Shown: piece after piece, positions 15,500 through 22,259 of the stretch | Position numbering within the stretch: position 1 is the first letter of the stretch | Layout: every line of letters starts with the position of its first letter | DNA from: Oscillospiraceae bacterium | GTDB taxonomy: Bacteria; Bacillota; Clostridia; Oscillospirales; Ruminococcaceae | DNA: 30,410 nucleotides | Direction of reading: 5' to 3' | Assembly (NCBI GenBank): GCA_900768245.1 | Contig: CAAGCE010000061.1 | Location: forward strand, 1 to 30,410 | The notes under the pieces: model-generated | The model's database searches: none | Seen by the model: only the letters and a program-made list of their open reading frames with translations | Told to the model about the DNA's origin: nothing | Made by a program: the position numbers and the translations under genes

Positions 15500-16880
15500 T
15501 TTCAGAAAATTCAAAGATAAAATCCTTATCACGAATGATTTCGGAAGATATATGTTTTTGGAATTGGACGAATTTCAGAAATTTCTCAGTGGAAAGACAG
15601 ATAAAGATTCGGAAGAATACCAAAAGCTTGTTGACGATCATTTTCTTATCGAACGCCCTTCCGAACTTCTCCACGATCAGATGAAGATCGAACTCCGTGA
15701 TATGAAGAACTACACTTTGAGCGGAACTTGTTTACATATTTTTGCTATCACCAATTCATGCAACGTAAACTGCATCTATTGTCAGGCGAAAGATAAATCG
15801 TCCTGTCTGAACGGCTTTATGACAATTGAAACAGCGCGAAAAGCCGTTGATCTTGCACTTCAATCCCCCTCTGACGACCTGACATTTGAAATTCAGGGCG
15901 GCGAACCTCTCCTTAATTTTGAAGTCGTTAAGGAGATAATAGAGTACACCGAGATGCACAAAGGCGATAAAAACATTTACTATACGCTGGTTTCAAACCT
16001 TGTTGCATTGAATGAAGAAAAGCTCGATTATCTTATCAGCAAAAATGTATCGGTATGCACTTCGTTGGACGGTCCTCGGAACGTCCAGGAAAATAACAGA
16101 AAATGCAAGTCGGGCGAAAGCACATTTGACTATGCCGTCAAGGGCATCAAGCTTTTGAGGGAGAAAAACATCTGCGGCGGCGCTATTCAGACAACCACAC
16201 GCTATTCTCTCGATTATCCCAAAGAAATAGTCAATACCTATTATGAACTCGGTCTGCCCGGCGTTTTTATCAGGGCTTTAACACCACTTGGCTTTGCAAA
16301 AGCTGACTGGGATAGAATCGGATACACACCAAAGGAATTTCTTGCTTTCTACCGAAAAGCCTTTGACAGAATAATCGAGATAAACAAGCAAGGCGCAAGT
16401 TTCCCCGAGATACACGCCACATATTTTCTGCGCAAGATCATGATGGGGTATTCCTACAACTATATGGAACTGAGATCGCCCTGCGGAGCGAGCATCGGAC
16501 AGCTTAGCTACTATTATGACGGAAGCGTTTACACCTGCGACGAGGGCAGAATGGTATCCGAGGCCGGCATAAAAGCTTTTAAGCTCGGAAATGTTTACGA
16601 CAACACTTACGATGAGCTTATGTCTACGCCTATCTGCAAATCGGTAGCGTTATCTTCCGTTGCCGAAAGCCTGCCAAGCTGCAATGACTGCGCTTATCAG
16701 CCTTACTGCGGCGTTTGTCCGATATTATCCTATGTTCACGATGGCGATATCTTCCCCACATCTCCGCAAAGCTACAGATGTGAGATATATTCGGGCATGA
16801 TGGATATTTACTTTGAAAAACTGTATTCGGGCGATGAGGACGTTATCAGGATTTTCAGATCATGGCTTGAAAATGAATAA
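15483..16880 (+). CDS. hxsB: HxsB, radical SAM/SPASM-type maturase
   Basis: The protein has 465 residues from ATG 15483 behind TAGGAG, overlapping hxsC by 17 bases. The radical SAM cluster motif is C93-N-V-N-C97-I-Y-C100, with E-I-Q-G-G-E-P-L as the SAM motif. The C-terminus holds a SPASM-like set of Cys: C-G in S-P-C-G-A-S-I-G, Y-T-C-D-E-G-R, then C-N-D-C-A-Y-Q-P-Y-C-G-V-C-P and a final Y-R-C. This layout is typical of maturases that modify ribosomal peptides. The N-terminal ~80 residues could be a substrate-recognition part. It precedes the His-Xaa-Ser repeat gene by 15 bases. Confidence 0.87.
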   Translation: MINHFNFRKFKDKILITNDFGRYMFLELDEFQKFLSGKTDKDSEEYQKLVDDHFLIERPSELLHDQMKIELRDMKNYTLSGTCLHIFAITNSCNVNCIYCQAKDKSSCLNGFMTIETARKAVDLALQSPSDDLTFEIQGGEPLLNFEVVKEIIEYTEMHKGDKNIYYTLVSNLVALNEEKLDYLISKNVSVCTSLDGPRNVQENNRKCKSGESTFDYAVKGIKLLREKNICGGAIQTTTRYSLDYPKEIVNTYYELGLPGVFIRALTPLGFAKADWDRIGYTPKEFLAFYRKAFDRIIEINKQGASFPEIHATYFLRKIMMGYSYNYMELRSPCGASIGQLSYYYDGSVYTCDEGRMVSEAGIKAFKLGNVYDNTYDELMSTPICKSVALSSVAESLPSCNDCAYQPYCGVCPILSYVHDGDIFPTSPQSYRCEIYSGMMDIYFEKLYSGDEDVIRIFRSWLENE

Positions 16881-16895
16881 AAAGGAGCAGAGAAA

Positions 16896-17357
16896 ATGAG
16901 TGATTCTATTTTTCCGCATATAAACGAAGGCATCGAGAATTTTTTATTTGATGAAGAGGGAAATATCCCACGAAGCAAGATCATTGCTATTGGTTCAATG
17001 CTCGTCGTAATGGGAATTTTAATGACTGAAGATATCTATGCCGCACATAGATCACATTCTTCTCACAGATCCCATTCTTCTCACGGCAGCGGCAGCAGCA
17101 GCCACTCCTCACATTATACACATTCATCACATTCGTCTCATGTGAGCAGCACTCACTCCACCCATTCAAACCACTCCGACCATGCATCACACGCTTCTCA
17201 CAGCAATTCAGTTGGACTTACACCTCCGACAACTATCCAAGCGCCATATAATATCGCAAACAAAGAAAATGCTCTGCTCGGAACTCACACAGCAGTGACT
17301 TCGTCAGGCGACAAATACACCGCAAACAATCTTGATATTACAAAAATAAAGAAATAA
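16896..17357 (+). CDS. hxsA: His-Xaa-Ser repeat precursor protein (HxsA-like)
   Basis: The protein has 153 residues from ATG 16896 behind AAGGAG. Residues 1-27 are an acidic leader ending E-E-G-N-I-P-R-S. Residues about 29-48 are a hydrophobic helix (I-I-A-I-G-S-M-L-V-V-M-G-I-L-M). From about 50 to 106 there is a nearly unbroken run of His-Xaa-Ser triplets (H-R-S, H-S-S, H-G-S, H-Y-T, H-V-S, H-S-T, H-S-N, H-A-S). The last ~45 residues are a plain Thr/Asn-rich tail. It is the target of the radical SAM pair. The E-E-G-N plus hydrophobic helix recalls prepilin leaders, which would explain the A24 peptidase in the operon; the cut site is inference. The final product would be a surface or anchored modified repeat. 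Confidence 0.88.
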   Translation: MSDSIFPHINEGIENFLFDEEGNIPRSKIIAIGSMLVVMGILMTEDIYAAHRSHSSHRSHSSHGSGSSSHSSHYTHSSHSSHVSSTHSTHSNHSDHASHASHSNSVGLTPPTTIQAPYNIANKENALLGTHTAVTSSGDKYTANNLDITKIKK

Positions 17358-17368
17358 GGTGACGCTGT

Positions 17369-18154
17369 ATGAAAAAAACAAAGCAAATATTAGCATTATC
17401 CATAACGTTCATAAGTGTTTTTGTTCTTTCTGCATTTTTGATAAACAAGCTGCCTTCAAATATCCCCTCAAGCGACACAGATTACAGCATAAGCAGTTTT
17501 GAGTTTGATAATTTGCTGGAGATACCGGTTTCCGATATCGGCAATGACCTTGAAACGGTAGACCTTGAATCGGATATAGTTGATTATTCAAGCAATGACA
17601 AAACGAAGAAATATTCAAATAATTACGGTATGTTTTCATTGCAGTTGAACTCAAAAGGAAATATCGCGCAGTTTTCAAGCGAAAACATCGATGAGGACGA
17701 GTATCTTATCAAGGGCACAGCCGAATTTACGAAATATGATCTTGAATATTCGGGATATTTTTTGGTAAACAGCGATAACAAAGTAATGTTCTACAAAGGC
17801 AAAATGGACCTGCCGAACGATGACAGTTATGACGGAACTTTTTATACAGATGAGAAAAATAACAGCTATAAAAAGGGAACTTACACCTGGACAAACGGTG
17901 AATCCTATAAAGGAGTATTCGACGTTTACACGGCAAAAGACAAATCGGGAAAAAAGATCAGCAAATCTTGTATCGGCAACAGCGACGGCGACAAAAAAGG
18001 CTATTACTATTTTGATTCGTATGAATTTGAATACCTTAACATAGCATTTAAAAACGGGAAACCATACGGAATGGGCACATACTATTATTTGTCCTCCAAA
18101 TACAAAGTAAAGTATGATTCAAATGGAAAATGTATCTCTTCAAAGAAAGTTTGA
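17369..18154 (+). CDS. Secreted or membrane-anchored MORN-like repeat protein
   Basis: The protein has 261 residues from ATG 17369 behind AAGGTGAC. The N-terminus has K-K-T-K-Q and a ~20-residue hydrophobic segment (signal peptide or anchor), then a Ser/Asp-rich spacer. From about 115 there are MORN-like units: Y-S-G-Y-F-L-V, Y-K-G-K-M-D-L, Y-D-G-T-F-Y-T, Y-K-K-G-T-Y-T-W-T-N-G-E-S-Y-K-G-V-F, and G-K-P-Y-G-M-G-T-Y-Y-Y. MORN repeats form a beta meander that binds proteins or lipids. It probably acts outside the cell with the modified repeat protein, but no function is known. It overlaps the next gene by 41 bases, unusually long, and shares its promoter. Confidence 0.65.
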   Translation: MKKTKQILALSITFISVFVLSAFLINKLPSNIPSSDTDYSISSFEFDNLLEIPVSDIGNDLETVDLESDIVDYSSNDKTKKYSNNYGMFSLQLNSKGNIAQFSSENIDEDEYLIKGTAEFTKYDLEYSGYFLVNSDNKVMFYKGKMDLPNDDSYDGTFYTDEKNNSYKKGTYTWTNGESYKGVFDVYTAKDKSGKKISKSCIGNSDGDKKGYYYFDSYEFEYLNIAFKNGKPYGMGTYYYLSSKYKVKYDSNGKCISSKKV

Positions 18155-18953
18155 CCTGCCGTTGGTCATATTCATCATATCCTGCATAATTTTTTCATCG
18201 TGTAAAAATATCCATTCGGAGCAAGATGTTCCGAATGGATATTTATTATACGAAATGCAGAACGCAGTTGAAAACTTCGATACAACGCTTGCTTTCAAAG
18301 AACCCGTCTTAGCCAAGGAAGTCTATGATAACTATATTTATTTATATCAGTATGACCCGTATGCGTTAGGACTTTCAAAAAATCTTTCGGTTAAAACAGC
18401 CAACGACGATGAATATATCGACCGAGTTGTTTTTAACTATGTTTATCCGCACGATGAGCTGATAAGTAAAAAAGCCGCAATGAACACGATTATCGACCGC
18501 ATTATAGCGGATATGCCTGACACAGACAACACAGCTGAAAAAGCTCGTTACATCTATAACAGCCTTATCAGTGGCTTTGAATACTGCGATGACGAGAACG
18601 ACTGCAACACAGCATACAGCGCATTGGTCTTGCATAAAGGAAACTGCCAAAGCTTGTCGAAAGCGTTTGTTTTGCTATGTGATAAGGCAGAAGTTGACGC
18701 AGGCTACATTGTCGGCACTCTCAGTAAAATGCCTCATATCTGGAACTGCATTACAATAAACGGTACAGAATATCAATGCGATCTGACCAAAGGACTTGAT
18801 GAACCTCAAAACTATTTTATGAAAGTATCTTTCAGCGATGATAGGGTCTATGAGCAGAAAATTGATATATCAAAGCTTTTCAACTCATTATCCCCCGCCC
18901 CAATTCATATAAATAAGAACCTGTCTTCACAAAAATTATATCTGTACCCGTAA
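18114..18953 (+). CDS. Transglutaminase-like lipoprotein in the Hxs operon
   Basis: The protein has 279 residues from ATG 18114 (ATG 18123 is an alternative; neither has a clear ribosome site and translation may be coupled to the overlapping gene). A hydrophobic segment ends in F-S-S-C, with Cys30 as a likely lipidation site. The transglutaminase/cysteine-protease triad can be placed: Cys178 in H-K-G-N-C-Q-S-L-S-K-A-F, His208 in M-P-H-I-W-N, and Asp223 in Y-Q-C-D-L-T. Family members cross-link or cut proteins. Extra Cys (158, 164, 189, 212, 222) are notable. Its place at the end of the Hxs operon suggests that the modified repeat protein, or cell-wall material, is its substrate; this is inference. 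Confidence 0.8.
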   Translation: MIQMENVSLQRKFDLPLVIFIISCIIFSSCKNIHSEQDVPNGYLLYEMQNAVENFDTTLAFKEPVLAKEVYDNYIYLYQYDPYALGLSKNLSVKTANDDEYIDRVVFNYVYPHDELISKKAAMNTIIDRIIADMPDTDNTAEKARYIYNSLISGFEYCDDENDCNTAYSALVLHKGNCQSLSKAFVLLCDKAEVDAGYIVGTLSKMPHIWNCITINGTEYQCDLTKGLDEPQNYFMKVSFSDDRVYEQKIDISKLFNSLSPAPIHINKNLSSQKLYLYP

Positions 18954-19123
18954 GCTTCCCCCATTCATTTTCCCCAAACTCCAAGCATATAAATAACATA
19001 ACCACAAATTTAATCTGTTCGCGAGCGTAAACTCATTTTTCCGCAAACAAGCGAAAAAGCGGAGCTATATCGTGAACTGCCAACGGGGAGCTTCCCCACC
19101 AAATTTGCATTGGAGTGAGAGTA

Positions 19124-19267
19124 ATGAAGTTTGCACCAAAAGCGGATACGGAAAACCGAGCCGTTGTCCTCGGCGAGTATATCATCGAGCATAACGCGAC
19201 CGTCCGCGCCGCCGCAAAAAAATTCGGAATTTCCAAATCTACAGTACATACGGTAGTTACTATTTAG
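19124..19267 (+). pseudogene. Truncated spoIIID (sporulation HTH regulator) remnant
   Basis: ATG 19124 follows GGAGTGAGAG and gives 47 residues. G-E-Y-I-I-E-H-N-A-T-V-R-A-A-A-K-K-F-G and I-S-K-S-T-V-H match the N-terminal half of SpoIIID, the mother-cell sporulation regulator of about 80-90 residues. The match stops right after S-T-V-H, in the recognition helix, and the frame ends five codons later. The C-terminal half was not found elsewhere in the window, so this is a 3'-truncated copy. The break near 19250 may be an insertion boundary. Confidence 0.7.
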
Positions 19268-19303
19268 AAAATATTATTTGGATAATAAGATAAAACACAA
19301 ACC

Positions 19304-19345
19304 GCCCTGCAAATGACGTTTTATAGCCGTTTGCAGGGCAATTTC
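19304..19345. terminator. Hairpin, probable terminator
   Basis: GCCCTGCAAA at 19304-19313 pairs with TTTGCAGGGC at 19330-19339 with a 16-base loop, followed by AATTTC. The T-run is weak. On the minus strand no gene would use it; on the plus strand it closes off the spoIIID remnant. Confidence 0.5.
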
Positions 19346-19375
19346 ATATTCTGACCAAAATTCGACCGATTTCAC

Positions 19376-19427
19376 TTGACAAACACCGCCAAATCGTATA
19401 TTATGTAATTAAACAATAAATTACATA
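19376..19427 (+). promoter_or_regulatory. Promoter and palindromic operator of the HTH-HipA pair
   Basis: TTGACA at 19376-19381 and TATTAT at 19399-19404 are 17 bp apart. A perfect inverted repeat, TATGTAATT at 19402-19410 and AATTACATA at 19419-19427 with an eight-base gap, overlaps the -10 end and the start region. This is what an auto-repressing HTH protein would bind. Confidence 0.75.
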
Positions 19428-19445
19428 TATAAAGGGAGTGGAAAT

Positions 19446-20018
19446 ATGGCTGTCGATTACAGAAAACTATGTATTGAAATATTCGGAACAGATGACGAAA
19501 ACGAAATACGAAGAAAAGCCTCTGCATTAAAAAAATACGACTCGGGCAGAAAAAAGAAATTTACCGAAAATGATATTTCCGAACTCCGCAACATGTACAG
19601 CAGCGGTATGACAATTGAAATGATAGCTAAAAAATACAACACCTCCCGTCAGATCGTCAGCAAATACCTTACCGAACCTATCCACAGCGGCTGCACAATG
19701 CGAATGACATATATGTATAAGAAAAAGCCCTGCACCGAAATAGACGTTGATTTTCTTAACAGAAAAATATATATTCAGAACAAAACAAATGATATTCTCC
19801 ACCGAGCATTCGGGGTCGTTGAACAGCCAACTTGGAGCGACTTTGAGTATTTCATCGAGGAAAGATGCCCTCCAAAAACAAGAGGAAACATAAAAGATAT
19901 ACTGAAAGAATTATCCGTCCCCGATTATGACCCGATCAGCATTATCGAACGCACAAAAGGCAAATGTGTTGATGACGATATGTGGATAAAATGCCGGTAC
20001 AGACCAACAAGGACGTGA
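19446..20018 (+). CDS. HTH protein, putative antitoxin/regulator of the HipA-like kinase
   Basis: The protein has 190 residues from ATG 19446 behind AAAGGGAG. Residues about 38-75 are a resolvase/Hin-type helix-turn-helix (F-T-E-N-D-I-S-E-L-R-N-M-Y-S-S-G-M-T, then I-A-K-K-Y-N-T-S-R-Q-I-V-S-K-Y-L). The rest includes Y-K-K-K-P-C-T-E-I-D-V-D-F and P-T-W-S-D-F-E-Y-F-I-E-E-R-C-P-P-K-T-R, which I do not recognise. It is six bases upstream of the HipA-like gene and behind a palindromic operator, so DNA-binding control of the kinase is likely, as with HipB, although the fold differs from the usual Xre-type HipB. Confidence 0.65.
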   Translation: MAVDYRKLCIEIFGTDDENEIRRKASALKKYDSGRKKKFTENDISELRNMYSSGMTIEMIAKKYNTSRQIVSKYLTEPIHSGCTMRMTYMYKKKPCTEIDVDFLNRKIYIQNKTNDILHRAFGVVEQPTWSDFEYFIEERCPPKTRGNIKDILKELSVPDYDPISIIERTKGKCVDDDMWIKCRYRPTRT

Positions 20019-20023
20019 TCTTT

Positions 20024-20839
20024 ATGAAAATCATAAATGTAGACGATCGGATGAAAATTGAAAACCTTAATCATTCCTCAAAAGGTGACCAACCCAAATG
20101 GTTGATAAAGAATCAATACTATAAAGCGGACCACATGGGATATGAAAGCCTTTCGGAGTACCTTGTTTCTGAACTGCTTAAGAACTCGAACATCACAAAC
20201 TTTGTTGAATATACTCCCGTTACTATAAAATATAACGGCAAAGAACTTATCGGCTGCGAAAGCAAAAATTTTCTGAAAAAAGGCGAGGAGCTTTTCACAT
20301 TTGAGCGTCTTCACCGAGCATATACAGGTAAGGAATTGTATAAAACAGTCTGGCAGATGAACGATGTTAAAAATCGCATTGTTTACACCATTGACTTTAT
20401 CGAAAAAGTAACCGATCTGAAAAATGTCGGAGAATACCTCACCGCAATTTCTGAAATTGATATGCTTTTTCTGAATGAGGACAGACATTTTAATAATTTG
20501 AGCGTGATACGAAACCAGAAAAACGAATTTCGTCTATCCCCGATCTTTGACAACGGACTTTCTTTTCTTTCAGATACACGAATAGATTATCCGTTAGGAA
20601 TTGATATTTATCAGGCAATATCAAAAATAAAAGCTAAACCATTCAGCACGGATTTTGATACTCAAACAGATATTTTAGAACAGCTTTACGGCACGCAATT
20701 AACGATCCACACAGACAAAAATCATATACGGGATCTTATTAATGATCTGACTGAATTTTACCCTGCCGACATTATCAGCAGGGTGACAACTATTGTCCTC
20801 GAACAAATGCGCCGATACGGCATTTACTTTTCGGAATAA
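20024..20839 (+). CDS. HipA-like Ser/Thr kinase (toxin-type)
   Basis: The protein has 271 residues from ATG 20024, chosen because AAGGACGTGA lies just upstream; an earlier in-frame start at 19982 lies inside the HTH gene. The kinase core is visible: W-L-I-K29 (likely ATP lysine), the catalytic loop L-N-E-D153-R-H-F-N-N158, and the metal-binding I-F-D176-N-G-L-S. HipA kinases phosphorylate glutamyl-tRNA synthetase or other targets and slow growth. This one is short, lacking the N-terminal subdomain of E. coli HipA. The target is unknown. A strong terminator follows. Confidence 0.78.
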   Translation: MKIINVDDRMKIENLNHSSKGDQPKWLIKNQYYKADHMGYESLSEYLVSELLKNSNITNFVEYTPVTIKYNGKELIGCESKNFLKKGEELFTFERLHRAYTGKELYKTVWQMNDVKNRIVYTIDFIEKVTDLKNVGEYLTAISEIDMLFLNEDRHFNNLSVIRNQKNEFRLSPIFDNGLSFLSDTRIDYPLGIDIYQAISKIKAKPFSTDFDTQTDILEQLYGTQLTIHTDKNHIRDLINDLTEFYPADIISRVTTIVLEQMRRYGIYFSE

Positions 20840-20845
20840 TTTAAA

Positions 20846-20887
20846 CTCCTGCAAACAACGCATTTTCGTTGTTTGCAGGAGTTTTTA
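20846..20887 (+). terminator. Strong intrinsic terminator after the HipA-like gene
   Basis: CTCCTGCAAACAACG at 20846-20860 pairs perfectly with CGTTGTTTGCAGGAG at 20867-20881, with a six-base loop and a TTTTTA tail. The tail runs straight into MITE copy B. Confidence 0.9.
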
Positions 20888-20985
20888 TACTAAACACCAT
20901 TTAAAATTTAGAAAAATCAAGCCGACAATCTTGAATATGTGCGATTTCGGCGCAGATTTTTCCTTTATTTTATTGGTGTTTAGTA
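20888..20985 (+). mobile_element. MITE copy B, complete, 98 bp
   Basis: Ends TACTAAACACC and GGTGTTTAGTA, with TTA on both sides (20885-20887 and 20986-20988). The right half is nearly identical to truncated copy C; the left part (TCAAG, then AATC) resembles copy A. No ORF. It is inserted between the HipA terminator and a tiny minus-strand ORF. Confidence 0.87.
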
Positions 20986-21078
20986 TTATAGCACAAAGTA
21001 AGACAGACCCATTTTCATAGCCGATCTCTTTTTCGTAAATATTGTTTTGTGTCCGTAGTATATGCTAAGTCGTTTCAT
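20986..21078 (-). CDS. 30-residue ORF with its own promoter and strong ribosome site
   Basis: ATG 21078 follows AAAGGAGG by eight bases, and a promoter lies just upstream, so the start is well supported. The peptide is basic (M-K-R-L-S-I-Y-Y-G-H-K-T then K-K-R-S-A-M-K-M-G) and ends L-S-Y-F-V-L. The TAA stop is exactly the TTA target duplication of MITE copy B, so the original gene may have been longer and been cut by the insertion. I do not recognise it. Confidence 0.4.
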   Translation of the reverse strand: MKRLSIYYGHKTIFTKKRSAMKMGLSYFVL

Positions 21079-21112
21079 GAGTCTGCCTCCTTTCTGAATT
21101 TTATTGGTTGAT

Positions 21113-21141
21113 ATGATAGCACGAAATTGGTGGAACGTCAA
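21113..21141 (-). promoter_or_regulatory. Promoter of the 30-residue ORF
   Basis: Reading the minus strand, TTGACG (21141-21136) and TATCAT (21118-21113) are 17 bp apart, upstream of AAAGGAGG and ATG 21078. The further 160 bp up to 21305 are AT-rich and hold nothing else I can name. Confidence 0.6.
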
Positions 21142-21305
21142 GAGAATTGACAATATTTTGTAGAATCTTACAAATTCTCATAGAAATTCATCAAACTTTT
21201 GCACTATAATAGTTATCCGAATTTTCTTGAAAAGATTTCCATTGCTTTTATAATTCAGCTTTTGCTGTGATTATTTTATCACAAGAGGATATAAAAGTTA
21301 CCTAC

Positions 21306-22259
21306 TTATTTTGCTAAACGCAATTGTTCAATTGAAATGTATTCGCATAGTTGTATAAGTAAAATTTGTTTTTGAGCTGCTTCAACGAATTCTTTATCAA
21401 AATTAGAATTTATTAATCCATTAATTGTAGATTTAACAGCAATTTCACTTATTGCAACAGGAATAGATAATAAGCCCACTCCTATCGTTGCAGCAGTTCC
21501 TGCTAATACAAGAAAAACAGCAGGAATTAATCCCCAAAAATTTGTTTTATAAATAATCTCATCTGCAGTGTCTATGGCATTATCCTGAATTTCAGATGCA
21601 AAATTTCTTATTTTATCAGTTTGATAAGACATTTCATCATCAGAGTATATTTTTTCCTTTTTTCTTTTATTTATTGCATTTTGTAATTTCTCATTTTCTT
21701 TTTTAACCCTTTTCATTAACTCAGTATAGTATGTAATAAATTGTTCTCTGTCGTTATCTTCGATTTTACCGGTATAGCACACAATTATATCATTATTCTT
21801 ATTAACAACTATCCTCATTCCATATTCAGAATACAATTCCTTGCTACTGTCATTTATCAACTCATCGGAATCTCCAATGAATATTGTATAGTCATTGAGG
21901 TGTGCATTTTTCTTATAGTCGTTATAAAGCTGCATTTGAGTCGAATTTTCTTGATTATGTAAGTTCACTCTTAAATTATCAGCAAGGGCTTCATCCTCTT
22001 TTTTTGAATACACAACATTGATTTTGAATTTTGCAGGTTTTTTGTTTTTTATATTTCTAGATTTTATTTCTTCTATAAATTCAGCTCGTTGAGTTTCGTC
22101 CATATTTATTAAATCAATCGTGTCAAAAAGATCTTTTCTTAAAGCATCAACGCTGTCACTAATGTTGCTTGTTTCTTGATGTAATTTTTCAGACTCATCA
22201 TTAAAATAATCTTTAAATGGTTTAGCACCATCTTTCATTCCCTTTGCATATCTACTCAT
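21306..22259 (-). CDS. Unknown membrane protein with an N-terminal alpha/beta domain (gene 2 of a two-gene cassette)
   Basis: The protein has 317 residues from ATG 22259, behind GGAGTGG. A GTG three codons earlier is less likely. It overlaps the upstream gene by eight bases. Residues about 75-170 alternate strands and helices (K-I-N-V-V-Y-S-K-K-E-D-E-A-L-A-D-N-L, D-Y-T-I-F-I-G-D-S-D-E-L, M-R-I-V-V-N-K-N-N-D-I-I-V-C-Y-T-G), a Rossmann- or TIR-like layout without a motif I can confirm. A charged Lys/Glu-rich coiled coil follows (about 175-220), then two membrane segments (W-G-L-I-P-A-V-F-L-V-L-A-G and V-G-L-L-S-I-P-V-A). The layout of sensor-like domain, coiled coil and membrane pair is common in cell-suicide defence proteins; this is inference only. 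The DNA is markedly AT-rich. Confidence 0.55.
   Translation of the reverse strand: MSRYAKGMKDGAKPFKDYFNDESEKLHQETSNISDSVDALRKDLFDTIDLINMDETQRAEFIEEIKSRNIKNKKPAKFKINVVYSKKEDEALADNLRVNLHNQENSTQMQLYNDYKKNAHLNDYTIFIGDSDELINDSSKELYSEYGMRIVVNKNNDIIVCYTGKIEDNDREQFITYYTELMKRVKKENEKLQNAINKRKKEKIYSDDEMSYQTDKIRNFASEIQDNAIDTADEIIYKTNFWGLIPAVFLVLAGTAATIGVGLLSIPVAISEIAVKSTINGLINSNFDKEFVEAAQKQILLIQLCEYISIEQLRLAK

Noticed and set aside
17040..17210. Repetitive CACTCATCA-like DNA as a CRISPR or tandem repeat
   Set aside because: The repetition follows from His-Xaa-Ser codons inside a coding frame; there are no constant repeats with unique spacers.
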